Source: Domibacillus indicus (lineage in GTDB: Bacteria; Bacillota; Bacilli; Bacillales; Domibacillaceae). From it: 64,000 bases of DNA. Position numbers and translations under genes: made by a program. The stretch is taken from NCBI RefSeq assembly GCF_000970685.1, contig NZ_LAJB01000008.1:30890-94889 (forward strand). Direction: 5' to 3'. Shown here in pieces: positions 36,225 through 44,537 of this stretch (position 1 is the first letter of the stretch; each line of letters begins with the position of its first letter). The notes below the pieces were generated by a model that was not told the DNA's origin, searched no databases, and worked only from the letters and a program-made list of their open reading frames with translations.

Positions 36225-36331
36225 GGAAAATATTTTTTGTGACTTTAAGTATTCGTCGAAATTTTTTCCTTGTGTGGCGATTATATAAAATATTTTTCCT
36301 TACTGCAACCCCTTACAAAAAATTTTTTTCC
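36225..36331 (-). promoter_or_regulatory. gntP promoter with repeated GGAAA-WWW-TTTCC palindromes
   Basis: On the minus strand, -35 TTGCAG (36303-36308) and -10 TATAAT (36280-36285) with a 17-base spacer that holds GGAAAAATATTTT (36286-36299). Further similar A/T palindromes lie at 36225-36239, 36258-36269 and 36317-36331. The same arrangement is found at the second gntP promoter, suggesting operators of the RpiR-type regulator. A cre-like sequence (36303-36317) is degenerate. Confidence 0.65.
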
Positions 36332-36341
36332 TAAATAAAAA

Positions 36342-36371
36342 ACTGTTTTTATGCAAACACACAAAAACAGT
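36342..36371. terminator. Hairpin next to repeat copy B
   Basis: ACTGTTTTT and AAAAACAGT form a perfect 9-bp stem with a 12-base loop, five bases before the TGTTGAAA end of repeat B. It lies upstream of the gntP promoter and has no matching upstream gene on the plus strand. Confidence 0.5.
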
Positions 36372-36376
36372 CATAG

Positions 36377-36955
36377 TGTTGAAAAAAGAAGTCGTCAAAA
36401 AGATAGTCCGTTTTCAAGCTAAAATCCTCTTTCTTTTATGGGCTGGAAACAGACTGCTTCCTTTTAAACGCAGTATCAGGGACTGCAGTCTGCCGCCCGT
36501 TGTATTTCTAAAAAAGCGGCATAAAAAAGCCTATTTGTTCCTATCCTTCTCATTAGGAAAAGAATATGAACCGGGCATTACCGGCTGAATTTCCCTCCTC
36601 GCCAGGGCGGCAGGTGCAGGGCACATACTTCTGCGGGATTGGCAGGAAGCTGCTGAAAAAGTATTGGGATTAAATAGTTAACAGTAATTTTTATCCATAT
36701 ATTGAAACTAAAAGAAGCTGACTATCTACATACAGTAGGCAGTCAGCTTCTTTTTTCTTTAAATGGACTTTTTCAGCAGTCTCGACTGGCAGAGTTCCCG
36801 CTTTGCCGCGCTCACCGGATGCCCCGCGAAAAGCCGCGCCCGGCAGATGCCGCCTTTTCTACGCCCGGGCCAAGCTCAGCTTGCTGAAGGCCCGGACGTT
36901 CACTAATAGGGTGTATTTAATCGACAGGAGATATAGACAGTATCTTATTTAAACA
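36377..36955 (+). repeat. Dispersed non-coding repeat, copy B (interrupted, 579 bp)
   Basis: Starts TGTTGAAA and ends TTTAAACA directly before the LysE-type stop. 36377-36496 matches the first half of copy A, about 36578-36598 matches the middle (CGGCTGAATTTCC), and about 36822-36955 matches the last half (GCCCCGCGAAAAGC, TACGCCCGGGC, GATATAGACAG, CTTATTT). Between these blocks lie about 80 and about 220 bases of extra sequence, the second including an inverted-repeat unit at 36649-36779. There is no gene in 36213-36961. Confidence 0.7.
36649..36779. repeat. Nested inverted-repeat unit with internal hairpin inside repeat B
   Basis: CTGCTGAAAAAGT (36649-36661) and ACTTTTTCAGCAG (36767-36779) are perfect 13-bp inverted repeats bounding 131 bases. 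Inside is an 11-bp hairpin AGAAGCTGACT / AGTCAGCTTCT (36713-36751) followed by TTTTTTCTTT on the plus strand. No ORF. Looks like a small insertion or MITE-type unit. Confidence 0.55.
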
Positions 36956-36961
36956 GTTTTT

Positions 36962-37588
36962 TTACCTCCCTTGAAAAACAACTTTAAATCCGAGGCCAAT
37001 ATAAATGGCTCCAATAAATTTACTGCCGCCCCGGTTAAGCCAGGAAATATTTTTTATCCACTGGCTGATTGGGCCGATCACGAGGGCAATCAGCGTTGTA
37101 TAAACAATACCAAGCAGCACAAAAATAGCTCCAAGCGTGAAAAACTGAAAAATAGAGGCACCTCGTGAAGGATCAATGAACTGTGGCAAAAAAGCAAGAA
37201 AAAACAGCGCTGTTTTTGGATTCAGTATTTCAGCCAAAATGGCCTGGCTGAATATACGGCTTGCCGATGCGGATGACGCTTTCTCCATTTCCCTGCCCGA
37301 TGCTTTGGCAAATAAAGCTCGAATGCCCATGTAAAATAAATAAATGGCACCTGCCAATTTAACAATATTAAATGCAGAAGCAGATGTCATTAAAATAGCG
37401 GACAGGCCGACTGCTGCAAAAAGAGTATGGATAAAATCGCCGGCTGCAAGACCGAGGCCGGTAATAACTCCTGCTTTTCGTCCATTTTGAATGGTTTGTG
37501 CCGCTGTTAATAACACAGCCGGACCCGGAATTAAAAAAAGACCGATTACCACTGCCGTAAATGTTAGTAAGGTAGAAATCTCAAACAT
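36962..37588 (-). CDS. LysE/RhtB-family amino-acid exporter
   Basis: 208 residues if started at the ATG at 37588, the usual family start (MFEISTLLTF); an upstream ATG at 37636 is also open, and neither has a strong ribosome binding site. Six hydrophobic helices with the LysE pattern LFLIPGPAVLLTAAQTIQNG and GLAAGDFIHTLFAAVGLSA, and NPKTALFFLAFLPQF in helix 4. Exports an amino acid or homoserine-lactone-like compound; substrate unknown. Confidence 0.85.
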   Translation of the reverse strand: MFEISTLLTFTAVVIGLFLIPGPAVLLTAAQTIQNGRKAGVITGLGLAAGDFIHTLFAAVGLSAILMTSASAFNIVKLAGAIYLFYMGIRALFAKASGREMEKASSASASRIFSQAILAEILNPKTALFFLAFLPQFIDPSRGASIFQFFTLGAIFVLLGIVYTTLIALVIGPISQWIKNISWLNRGGSKFIGAIYIGLGFKVVFQGR

Positions 37589-37690
37589 GCCCTGTCCCCG
37601 CATTCTACTGATAATAAAAAGCTCTGCTTTGATCATAGCAGGTGCACCCTAAAATAATCCAGTTTATCTTGCTAAAGGATTTAGCCAAAT

Positions 37691-37717
37691 AAAAAAGCGG
37701 CCGGCAGCCGCTTTTTG
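37691..37717 (-). terminator. Terminator of the yebC-like gene
   Basis: AAAAAAGCGGC and GCCGCTTTTT around the loop CGGCA; U-run on the minus strand. About 43 bases past the YebC-like stop. Confidence 0.88.
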
Positions 37718-37759
37718 CTTATCATATATTTATACTTCCACTCACGTACGCTGGAAAAG

Positions 37760-38479
37760 TTATTCACCCAGGTCAACGTTATGGTAAACCTGCTGAACAT
37801 CTTCCAGATCTTCAAGTGCATCAATCATTTTTTCAAATTGCTCCTGATCTTCCTCGGACAGTGTCACATCATTCTGTGCAAGCATTGTTAATTCTGCGAT
37901 TGTAAATTCCGTTACACCGGCTTCTTTCAATGCTTCCTGAACGGCATGAAATTGATCCGGTTCCGCATATATAATGACAGACTCTTCTTCCTCAAGCACG
38001 TCACGCACATCGATATCCGCTTCCATTAAGAGTTCCAGCACCTCGTCTGCCGTTTTTCCTTCAAGACCGAAAACCGCCGTTGCATCGAACATATATGCAA
38101 CCGAGCCGCTGACACCCATATTCCCGCCATTTTTTCCAAAGGCGGCACGCACATCAGATGCTGTCCGGTTTACATTATTCGTTAATGCGTCAACGATTAC
38201 CATCGAGCCGCTTGGCCCAAACCCTTCATAGCGAAGCTCATCATAGCTTTCTTCTGCGCCGCCTTTTGCTTTTTCAATTGCCCGGTCAACAATGGTTTTA
38301 GGCACGCTGTACGTTTTGGCACGCTCAAGCACCATGCGGAGCGCCTGGTTGCTTTCCGGATTTGGTTCGCCCTGTTTTGCCGCTACATAAATTTCACGCC
38401 CGAACTTCGCATAAATACGGCTTGTATTTGCGTCTTTAGACGCTTTTTTTTCTTTAATATTATTCCATTTACGTCCCAC
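37760..38479 (-). CDS. YebC/PmpR family protein (YeeN type)
   Basis: 239 residues starting [20 protein letters not shown] from a GTG at 38479; a second GTG three codons upstream is open but gives an atypical N-terminus. The sequence follows Bacillus YeeN over its whole length, ending YHNVDLGE. The YebC/TACO1 family binds ribosomes or DNA; recent work links members to relief of polyproline stalling, and others to transcriptional control. The ribosome binding site is poor. Single-gene unit with a terminator. Confidence 0.92.
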   Translation of the reverse strand: MGRKWNNIKEKKASKDANTSRIYAKFGREIYVAAKQGEPNPESNQALRMVLERAKTYSVPKTIVDRAIEKAKGGAEESYDELRYEGFGPSGSMVIVDALTNNVNRTASDVRAAFGKNGGNMGVSGSVAYMFDATAVFGLEGKTADEVLELLMEADIDVRDVLEEEESVIIYAEPDQFHAVQEALKEAGVTEFTIAELTMLAQNDVTLSEEDQEQFEKMIDALEDLEDVQQVYHNVDLGE

Positions 38480-38550
38480 AATGAACACTCGCTTTCATTT
38501 TCAATCTATGTTTATTATACAATAAACGCAGAGCGCGGTACAAAGCAGGC

Positions 38551-39336
38551 TCATTGATCTTTGAAAGAAGCCGGGCGCTTTTCAATAAAAGCCCTGACAC
38601 CTTCTCTGGCATCCTCCGTTCCAAATAAAGCGCCAAATTGGCTTGCTTCAAATTCCAGCCCTTCCTGAAGAGGCAGATCTATGCCTTTTAAAACAGAGGC
38701 TAATGCCGACTTTATTGACAGGCTGCTTTTTTGGCTGATCGCTTCAGCAAGCTCCGAGGCTTTTGAAAGAAGCTGGGCAGAATTAACCGAGTGATTTACC
38801 AGTCCAATTTCTTCTGCTTCCTTCCCGTCGATAAACCGGCCTGTTAAAATGAGCTCTAATGCTTTTGCTGTGTTTGTCAGCCGGGCAAGCCGCTGTGTCC
38901 CGCCGTAGCCGGGTATGATGCCAAGCTTTATTTCCGGAAGGCCAAGCTTTGCTTCATGCGAAGCGATCCGCATATGGCAGCTCATTGCCAGTTCCAGGCC
39001 GCCGCCAAGGCATGCTCCGTTAATCGCCGCAATGACCGGCTTTTCAAATTGCTCGATTTTTGAGCAAAGCGCCTGGCCTTTTAATGCGGCTTGTTCCGCT
39101 AGCTCTTCCTGCCCAAACAGAGAAGTAAATTCTTTTATATCAGCTCCCGCTACAAAAAATGTTCCGGCTCCAGTTAAAATAACTGCTTTTACAGAAGAGT
39201 CCTGGCGGAAATGGTCGAGGCATTGTTCCAGCTCTTGAAGCACCACTGCATTTAACGCATTTACCGGAGGATTATTAATCGTTAAAAAGGCCGTTTGCTT
39301 TTTTACTTCTACATTAATAAGCGAAAAATTCTTCAT
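38551..39336 (-). CDS. Enoyl-CoA hydratase/isomerase family protein (crotonase)
   Basis: 261 residues. Oxyanion-hole segments AGADIKEF (about 66) and INGACLGGGLELAMSC (about 105), and both catalytic-glutamate regions: LGLPEIKLGIIPGYGGTQRLAR around 135. Hydrates trans-2-enoyl-CoA in fatty-acid or amino-acid breakdown. AGGGGAG precedes the ATG. No other beta-oxidation gene is adjacent, so the precise pathway is open. The gene ends close to, but on the same strand as, the YebC-like gene. Confidence 0.88.
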   Translation of the reverse strand: MKNFSLINVEVKKQTAFLTINNPPVNALNAVVLQELEQCLDHFRQDSSVKAVILTGAGTFFVAGADIKEFTSLFGQEELAEQAALKGQALCSKIEQFEKPVIAAINGACLGGGLELAMSCHMRIASHEAKLGLPEIKLGIIPGYGGTQRLARLTNTAKALELILTGRFIDGKEAEEIGLVNHSVNSAQLLSKASELAEAISQKSSLSIKSALASVLKGIDLPLQEGLEFEASQFGALFGTEDAREGVRAFIEKRPASFKDQ

Positions 39337-39468
39337 GTTTTGTCCACTCCCCTTACTAAGTAATATGCTTTTATTTTATTGTATACGAAAACGAGTGAGT
39401 ATTCATTCACTTTTTAGACTTTAAGCAATTCAGCTTGCTGCCTTTTACATGCTCACTAAAGCGTTCAT

Positions 39469-39515
39469 AAAAAAAGCGCCTGGCCTGGGAGCTTCATCAG
39501 GCCAAACGCTTTTTT
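39469..39515 (-). terminator. Terminator of namA
   Basis: AAAAAAGCG-CCT-GGCCTG pairs with CAGGCC-AAA-CGCTTTTTT; an internal bulge and U-runs on both strands. 20 bases past the namA stop. Confidence 0.85.
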
Positions 39516-39535
39516 GATTTAGTTTTCCACTGTCT

Positions 39536-40567
39536 TTATTTTCTCGGGAAGCCCATTTCATATTGCTTTGGAATTTCTGTTTCCTTTTTTAATTGAACAG
39601 CCGCTTCAAGCGTCCAATATGGATTTCTGAGCATTCCTCTGCCGACCGCAACAAGGTCTGCTTCTTCGTTTCCGATCACTGAGTTAGCCAAAACCGGATC
39701 ATCCAGGCGGCCGACCGCAATAACCGGTACATCGAGCGCCCGTTTAATATCTCTTGCTAATGGCACCTGGTAAGCAGCATGTGTACCCGGCCGTCCGGCT
39801 GCTGCAATCGGCCCTTCACCGCCGGCACTGATATGGAAGATATCGACTCCAGCTGCCTGGTATTCTTTTGAAAATGCAATACTGTCCTCGATGCCATAGC
39901 CGCCTTCCACATATTCCTGCGCGGATATCCGCATAATCAGCGGCATTTCCTTTGGCATTTCACTTTTGGCAGCCTTGATTACTTCCCTGCCGAATTTTGT
40001 TAAATCTTTTCCATACTCATCTGTCCGTTTATTTGTCAGCGGTGAATGGAACTGGTGAATCAAGTAGCCGTGCGCCCCATGAAGCTCAATCGCATCGACT
40101 CCCGCTTCAACTGCACGCCGGACAGCACCACGGAATTTTTCAACCATTTCTTTTACTTCATCGGTAGATAAAGCTCTCGGGGTTTTTGAATTTTCATCAA
40201 AAGCCACAGCTGATGGCGCGACCGGCACCTCTGCATCTTCTGCTTTACGGCCGGCATGCGCAATTTGAATGGCCGCTTTTGAACCATTTTCGTGTACTGC
40301 GTCAATAACCCGCTTCAGTGCCGGCACCTGCTCATCTGACCATAGCCCTAAATCGTAATCGGTAATACGGCCATCCGGCTCTACGTCTGTCATTTCAATA
40401 ATAATGAGGCCGGTGCCGCCGATGGCACGGCTGACATAGTGAAAATAATGCCAGTCATTTGCAATGCCATCTTTCGCCGTCACTGAATACTGGCACATTG
40501 GAGGCATAACAACCCGGTTTTTTAGTTCAAGGCTTTTTATCGTATAGGGAGAAAATAAATGTTTCAT
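39536..40567 (-). CDS. namA: NADPH dehydrogenase NamA / YqjM (old yellow enzyme family)
   Basis: 343 residues. FMN-dependent TIM-barrel ene-reductase. The YqjM-specific redox Cys and Tyr are in MPPMCQYS (Cys25), the substrate-binding His pair is in ELHGAHGYLIHQFHSP, and the phosphate-binding part ends VAVGRGMLRNP. Reduces activated double bonds of enones, nitro compounds and xenobiotics, with a role in oxidative stress. AAAGGAG precedes the ATG by nine bases. A MarR-family gene lies upstream on the same strand and may control it. Confidence 0.93.
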   Translation of the reverse strand: MKHLFSPYTIKSLELKNRVVMPPMCQYSVTAKDGIANDWHYFHYVSRAIGGTGLIIIEMTDVEPDGRITDYDLGLWSDEQVPALKRVIDAVHENGSKAAIQIAHAGRKAEDAEVPVAPSAVAFDENSKTPRALSTDEVKEMVEKFRGAVRRAVEAGVDAIELHGAHGYLIHQFHSPLTNKRTDEYGKDLTKFGREVIKAAKSEMPKEMPLIMRISAQEYVEGGYGIEDSIAFSKEYQAAGVDIFHISAGGEGPIAAAGRPGTHAAYQVPLARDIKRALDVPVIAVGRLDDPVLANSVIGNEEADLVAVGRGMLRNPYWTLEAAVQLKKETEIPKQYEMGFPRK

Positions 40568-40669
40568 TTCATCCAGCTCCTTTAATATAAACTATTCAAT
40601 ATATGTATGCACACGCATATAAATTATCATTTGATAGTAATGGTGTCAAATAAATGGATTGGCATACAA

Positions 40670-40699
40670 AAAAAGCTTTCCCCAGTTGGAAAGCTTTTT
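40670..40699 (-). terminator. Terminator overlapping the marR-type stop codon
   Basis: AAAAAGCTTTCC and GGAAAGCTTTTT around a 5-base loop; U-run on the minus strand. Confidence 0.85.
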
Positions 40700-41141
40700 A
40701 AACATCGTTCCTTTTTAACTGCTCGATTGCAGATGCCAGATCATTTTGGATGGAAGAAGCGGAAAAAGCTGTTTCAAGCGTCTCACAAAATGTTTTCAAC
40801 ACAGCGGCAAGCTTTGCCTCTCCTTCTTCTGTGAGTGAAGCATATATCGCACGGCGGTCATCCTCACAGCTGTGCCGCCTGACAATCTGGCAGCTTTTTT
40901 CCTCCAGCCGGTTTACGAGCCGGGATAATGCACTCTGGCTCAGGCCCACCATATTTTGAAGCTGATACAGCTTTAATTTCTTCTCCGGCGCTTCTGACAA
41001 ATATAACAATACATAGCATTCGTTTAATGAAAGACGGTGCTGTTCCTGTAAAGCCTTCTCCAATTCGCCTGCAACCGCCGCCTGGACAGCAGTCAGGCCA
41101 AGCCACCCTTTAAACAGTGAAGCATTCTGTTCATTTCTCAT
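40698..41141 (-). CDS. MarR-family transcriptional regulator
   Basis: 147 residues. Winged helix-turn-helix with LQNMVGLSQSALSRLVNRLE (about 62-81) and the wing CEDDRRAIYASLTEEGEAKL. Several Cys residues (NECYV, QIVRRHSCEDD, LKTFCETL) would permit thiol-based sensing. Upstream of namA on the same strand but with its own terminator. Its leader contains AACTATTCTAATAG and the namA leader contains AACTATTCAATAT, a shared motif that could be the operator. AGGTGAG precedes the ATG. Confidence 0.87.
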   Translation of the reverse strand: MRNEQNASLFKGWLGLTAVQAAVAGELEKALQEQHRLSLNECYVLLYLSEAPEKKLKLYQLQNMVGLSQSALSRLVNRLEEKSCQIVRRHSCEDDRRAIYASLTEEGEAKLAAVLKTFCETLETAFSASSIQNDLASAIEQLKRNDV

Positions 41142-41228
41142 CTGATACTCACCTATTTCCGTTTACATAATGGTTCCTATTAGAATAGTTATTTTTATTA
41201 TACTGTGTTTTGGAACAAAAACGAATGC

Positions 41229-41440
41229 TCAGTTCTTTTGCATAAGATGGTCCAGCCACTCGTTTAATTTTCCCATTGACTGAATGTTTTCATTGCATGC
41301 AATGCCAATAGTTTTGCCTGACTTTTTATAAAATAATATTGTTCACTTCGAATAAATGGTTCCATTTCTACCACTCCATTCTCTTCGACTGTAAAAGAAG
41401 GGTCTGCCTTCGTAAATGCCAAAAACCATTAGGGGTTATT
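41229..41440 (-). pseudogene. Degraded coding remnant with frameshift
   Basis: Reading the minus strand, one frame gives FLAFTKADPSFTVEENG then VVEMEPFIRSEQYYFIKS. At that point the frame shifts and continues KTIGIACNENIQSMGKLNE then WLDHLMQKN and a TGA at 41229-41231. Composition is protein-like on both sides of the shift and neither part has a start codon with a ribosome binding site. I do not recognise the family. Lies between the marR-type start and the second gntP stop. Confidence 0.4.
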
Positions 41441-41452
41441 CATGATCTCTTT

Positions 41453-42799
41453 TTAGAAAAAAACAAGACTGACAATGAGTATAACTATAAAAGAAGTCAG
41501 AGATGTTAACGTTTCAAGCACCGTCCAGGTTTTCAGTGTGTTTTTTACGTCAAGGCCCAGATATCGGTTGATAAGCCAGAAGCCGGAGTCATTCACATGG
41601 GAAGCTATTATTCCACCCGCCGCAATTGAAATAGCAAGCAGGCCAAGCACCGGTCCTTCTAATGAAAGCGGCTCGATGATTGATGCCATTAAACCGGCCG
41701 ACGTGACCATTGCCACAGTCGCCGACCCCTGCAGAATCCGAATGGCTGCCGCAATAAAATAACCTAATACAAGCGGCGGCATAGAGGACTCGGCAAGTAT
41801 GCCGCCAAGCACGCTGTTTAAATCAGAATCAATCAGCACCTGCTTGAATACCCCTCCGGCACCGGTTACGAGCATAATCATGCCTGTCGGCTGAATCGCT
41901 TTGCCGGCGATCGCAAGGACATCATTTTTCGAATATCCCCGCCGAATGCCGAGAAAATAAAAAACGAGCAGTACCGACAGAAGCATCGCTGTAAACGGAT
42001 GACCTGCAAAAGCAAAAAAAGCGCGGACGTTGCTTGCTTCCGTTAAAAAAGCGGCTGTCGTTGTATTCAGCAGCATAAGCAGCAGCGGGATCGCAATGAT
42101 TGTGATAAGCAGGCCAAAGCCGGGCAGCTCGTCCTCATCTTCTACTCGTTCGTCAACAGGTATATAATCCGGAATGGGCACTTGAATTTTCCCCGCTATG
42201 TACGTCCCGAATAATGGTCCTGAAATGATCATGGCTGGAATCCCCGCTATCAAGCCAAATAAAATCATCCAGCCCAGGTCTGCCCCAATCAAATGGGCTA
42301 CAGCAATCGGGCCAGGTGTCGGCGGAATAAGGCTGTGTGCGGCAGAAAGCCCGGCAAATAGCGGCAAAGCATAATAAAGGAGCGAACGGCCGCTTTTTTG
42401 TGCCAGCCGGTATACAACCGGCATTAACAGAATAAACCCGACGTCAAAGAAAACAGGAATGCCGACGAAAAAACCCGTAAAACCCAACGCCCAGGGCACA
42501 CGGTGCTCGCCAAATGTCCGAATTAACGTGTGCGACAGCCGTGATGCCCCGCCTGATACATCAAGCATTTGTCCAAACATCGCTCCGAGCCCCACAATTA
42601 CCGCTACAAAGCCAAGAGTTTCCCCCATCCCTTTTTGCATCGAAAAAAGAAGAGATTCTGTGGACATTCCTGTTGCAAGACCGGCAAATAAACTAACAAG
42701 AAACAGTGCAACAAAGGCATGCACCTTTAACGTAATCACAAAAAACAGCAGCAGCGTAATTGCTGCGGCAACAGTGGATAATAAATAAAATTCAGGCAT
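41453..42799 (-). CDS. Gluconate/organic-acid permease, GntP family, second copy
   Basis: 448 residues from the ATG at 42799 (CGGAGG upstream); the frame is open to 42988 but that part covers the promoter. Same length and motifs as the first GntP (FIPPTPGP is LIPPTPGPIAVAHLIGADLG here; QGSATVAMVTSAGLM; SHVNDSGFWLINRYLGLD), clearly a paralogue rather than a recent duplicate. May take gluconate at a different affinity or a related sugar acid. Divergent from the RpiR regulator with a shared control region. Confidence 0.88.
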   Translation of the reverse strand: MPEFYLLSTVAAAITLLLFFVITLKVHAFVALFLVSLFAGLATGMSTESLLFSMQKGMGETLGFVAVIVGLGAMFGQMLDVSGGASRLSHTLIRTFGEHRVPWALGFTGFFVGIPVFFDVGFILLMPVVYRLAQKSGRSLLYYALPLFAGLSAAHSLIPPTPGPIAVAHLIGADLGWMILFGLIAGIPAMIISGPLFGTYIAGKIQVPIPDYIPVDERVEDEDELPGFGLLITIIAIPLLLMLLNTTTAAFLTEASNVRAFFAFAGHPFTAMLLSVLLVFYFLGIRRGYSKNDVLAIAGKAIQPTGMIMLVTGAGGVFKQVLIDSDLNSVLGGILAESSMPPLVLGYFIAAAIRILQGSATVAMVTSAGLMASIIEPLSLEGPVLGLLAISIAAGGIIASHVNDSGFWLINRYLGLDVKNTLKTWTVLETLTSLTSFIVILIVSLVFF

Positions 42800-42844
42800 A
42801 CACGTGCCTCCGATTGTTTCAATTCCAGTATAGTATGTTCCTTC

Positions 42845-42900
42845 ATTATACGGAAATTTATTTTCTCTGCAATCGTTTACAAGAAAAAATTTTCTTTTTC
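42845..42900. promoter_or_regulatory. Divergent control region: second gntP promoter, cre and RpiR-type palindromes
   Basis: On the minus strand, -35 TTGCAG (42867-42872) and -10 TATAAT (42845-42850) with a 16-base spacer. The palindrome GGAAATTTATTTTC (42852-42865) fills the spacer and a near-perfect cre CTGCAATCGTTTACA (42867-42881) overlaps the -35. A second A/T palindrome GAAAAAATTTTCTTTTTC lies at 42883-42900, upstream of TATAAT (42913-42918), the likely -10 of the regulator gene. Confidence 0.7.
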
Positions 42901-42952
42901 TTCTTATTTCAGTATAATAGAGAAAAGAACGATTTTGGCGGGGGTGAATAAC

Positions 42953-43789
42953 ATGGAGCAGCCACAGCAATGCCTGATAAGGATCCAATCCTTTTATCCG
43001 GAATTCAATGAAACAGAGAAAAAAATAGCCGATTATATTTTAACAACGCCTGAGAAAATTATGAATCAAACGATCACTCAGGTGGCGGAAGAAGTCGGTG
43101 TTGCTTCCTCGACGATTTTCCGTTTTTGCCAGCGGATGGGCTTTACCGGTTACCAAAAATTAAAAATCGCCCTCGCTTCTGAAATTGCTGCGCCGATCCG
43201 CAGCATGGTGCAGGAAAAAATCCAGGAGCAGGACAATGAACGTGCTGTGACAGAAAAGATTTTCAATACGAGTATCCGCACATTCCAGGATACGATTCAA
43301 ACAATGGATTTTTCGTTGATAAAAAAAGCAGTGAATGCGATGACAGCGGCAGAAAAAGTGGAATTTTACGGTACAGGCAACTCTGGAATCGTTGCCCTTG
43401 ACGCCCATCATAAATTTATCGGCTCCGGACTTTCTACGGTTGCTTATACGGATCCGTACCTACAGCGCCGTGCCGCTTCTCAGCTGTCTGAAAATGACAT
43501 TGCTTTTATTATCAGCGGATCAGATGCAGCGGATGAAGCGCTGGAAGTGTTTAATGCCGCAAAAGAAGCCGGCGCTAAAACCATTGTCATGACGAATATT
43601 ATGCGCACGCCGATGAATAAAAGGGCCGATATTATTCTGCGGACCATTTCAAACGGAATTGAGTCACGCACAGATGATATGTATTCCCGTATTGTTCAAA
43701 TGAGCCTGATCGATGCCCTTTACACAAATATAATGAAAGCACGCAAGCCGGCGGGACCGCTTGGAAAATTTAAAAAGCTATTTGAATAA
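42953..43789 (+). CDS. RpiR/MurR-family regulator with SIS domain
   Basis: 278 residues from the ATG at 42953 (GGGGGTG upstream). N-terminal RpiR helix-turn-helix (TQVAEEVGVASSTIFRFCQR at about 45-65) and a C-terminal SIS sugar-phosphate-binding domain (EFYGTGNSGIVALDAHHKF, FIISGSDAADEALEVFNAAK). Divergent from the second gntP; shared palindromes suggest it controls both gntP promoters, with 6-phosphogluconate or a related sugar phosphate as effector. This would replace the GntR regulator of Bacillus subtilis. Confidence 0.88.
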   Translation: MEQPQQCLIRIQSFYPEFNETEKKIADYILTTPEKIMNQTITQVAEEVGVASSTIFRFCQRMGFTGYQKLKIALASEIAAPIRSMVQEKIQEQDNERAVTEKIFNTSIRTFQDTIQTMDFSLIKKAVNAMTAAEKVEFYGTGNSGIVALDAHHKFIGSGLSTVAYTDPYLQRRAASQLSENDIAFIISGSDAADEALEVFNAAKEAGAKTIVMTNIMRTPMNKRADIILRTISNGIESRTDDMYSRIVQMSLIDALYTNIMKARKPAGPLGKFKKLFE

Positions 43790-43793
43790 AAAA

Positions 43794-43815
43794 GAGGCTT
43801 TGGAGAAAGCTTCTC
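43794..43815 (+). terminator. Hairpin after the RpiR-type gene, next to repeat copy C
   Basis: GAGGCTTT and AAAGCTTC around GGAG with one G-U pair. It stands four bases from the TGTTGAAA end of repeat C. Only a weak U-run. Confidence 0.5.
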
Positions 43816-43819
43816 ATGC

Positions 43820-43935
43820 TGTTGAAATAAGCGACTGCTTATATCTTCTCCGGGTTAAATCCAACACATTTATGAACGTTCGAGTCTCCAGCACGATGGA
43901 TAAACCACGGCGCTTAGCCCGGGTGGGAACATCAT
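43820..43935 (-). repeat. Dispersed non-coding repeat, copy C (partial, inverted)
   Basis: Reading the minus strand toward 43820, the sequence from the CCCGGGC block through ATCCATCGTGCTGGAGA, TCATAAATGTGTTGG and CGCTTATTTCAACA matches the last 90-110 bases of copy A. The other half is not recognisable; weak similarity (CCTGCC, GAAAGCCG) continues to about 43975. No ORF in 43790-44025. Confidence 0.7.
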
Positions 43936-44025
43936 CTTTTATATGTTCACGGCTTTCAAGGCAGGAATCGCCAATCCGCGCCAAAAGAAAATGGCCACTG
44001 CCTCATTAGACAGCGGCCATTACTC

Positions 44026-44343
44026 TTAAGCCGATAAGCTGTTCAGGAAGGATTCAATTTCTTCCTGTGTTTTGCGGTCCTTGCTGACAAAGCGGCCTGC
44101 TTCTTCTCCATTGTGGTAGGCAACAAAGCTTGGAATGCCGAATACGTTTAATTCACCGCAAAGATCAATGAATTGATCCCGGTCAACGTAGATAAATTCA
44201 TACTCCGGGTAATCTGCTTCGATGCCTGGCAAAATGGGCTCAATTATCCGGCAGTCCGGGCACCAGTCTGCAGAAAACATAAAGACAACTCTTTCTTCTC
44301 TTTTCAACTGCTCAAATTGCTCTGGCGACTGTAATTTTTTCAT
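44026..44343 (-). CDS. Thioredoxin-like protein (YtpP type)
   Basis: 105 residues, a single thioredoxin fold. The active site CPDC lies in FSADWCPDCRII (about residues 28-31) in place of the thioredoxin CGPC, and the cis-Pro is in FGIPSFVAYH. Bacillus YtpP-like proteins take part in bacillithiol/thiol redox control; substrate here unknown. GGAGGG precedes the ATG. Separated from the peptidase gene upstream by a palindromic repeat. Confidence 0.87.
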   Translation of the reverse strand: MKKLQSPEQFEQLKREERVVFMFSADWCPDCRIIEPILPGIEADYPEYEFIYVDRDQFIDLCGELNVFGIPSFVAYHNGEEAGRFVSKDRKTQEEIESFLNSLSA

Positions 44344-44414
44344 ATTTATTTCCCTCCGGCTCTTTTTATGTACAGTTTATTATACGTCTTTTTCTGTTAA
44401 AGAAAAGAGAAGAG

Positions 44415-44525
44415 TTTTGGGGCGGTATGTTCATTTAAAAGGCGGTATCCGGTACGCCCGGGGCGGTAAATTAGTTTTCCGCCCCGGGCATGCCAGATAC
44501 CGCCCTTATTTTTCATATACCGGCT
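44415..44525. repeat. GGGCGGT/ACCGCCC palindromic intergenic repeat, copy 2
   Basis: Contains TTTTGGGGCGGTA, AAAAGGCGGTATC, GGGGCGGTAAA, TTTTCCGCCCCGGGCAT and GATACCGCCCTTATTTTT in order, ending ATACCGGCT. It follows the same plan as copy 1 (9777-9864) but with an extra CGGTACGCCCGGGGCGGT segment. Lies between the peptidase stop and the thioredoxin-like start. Confidence 0.7.
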
Positions 44526-44537
44526 CAAACAGCATTA

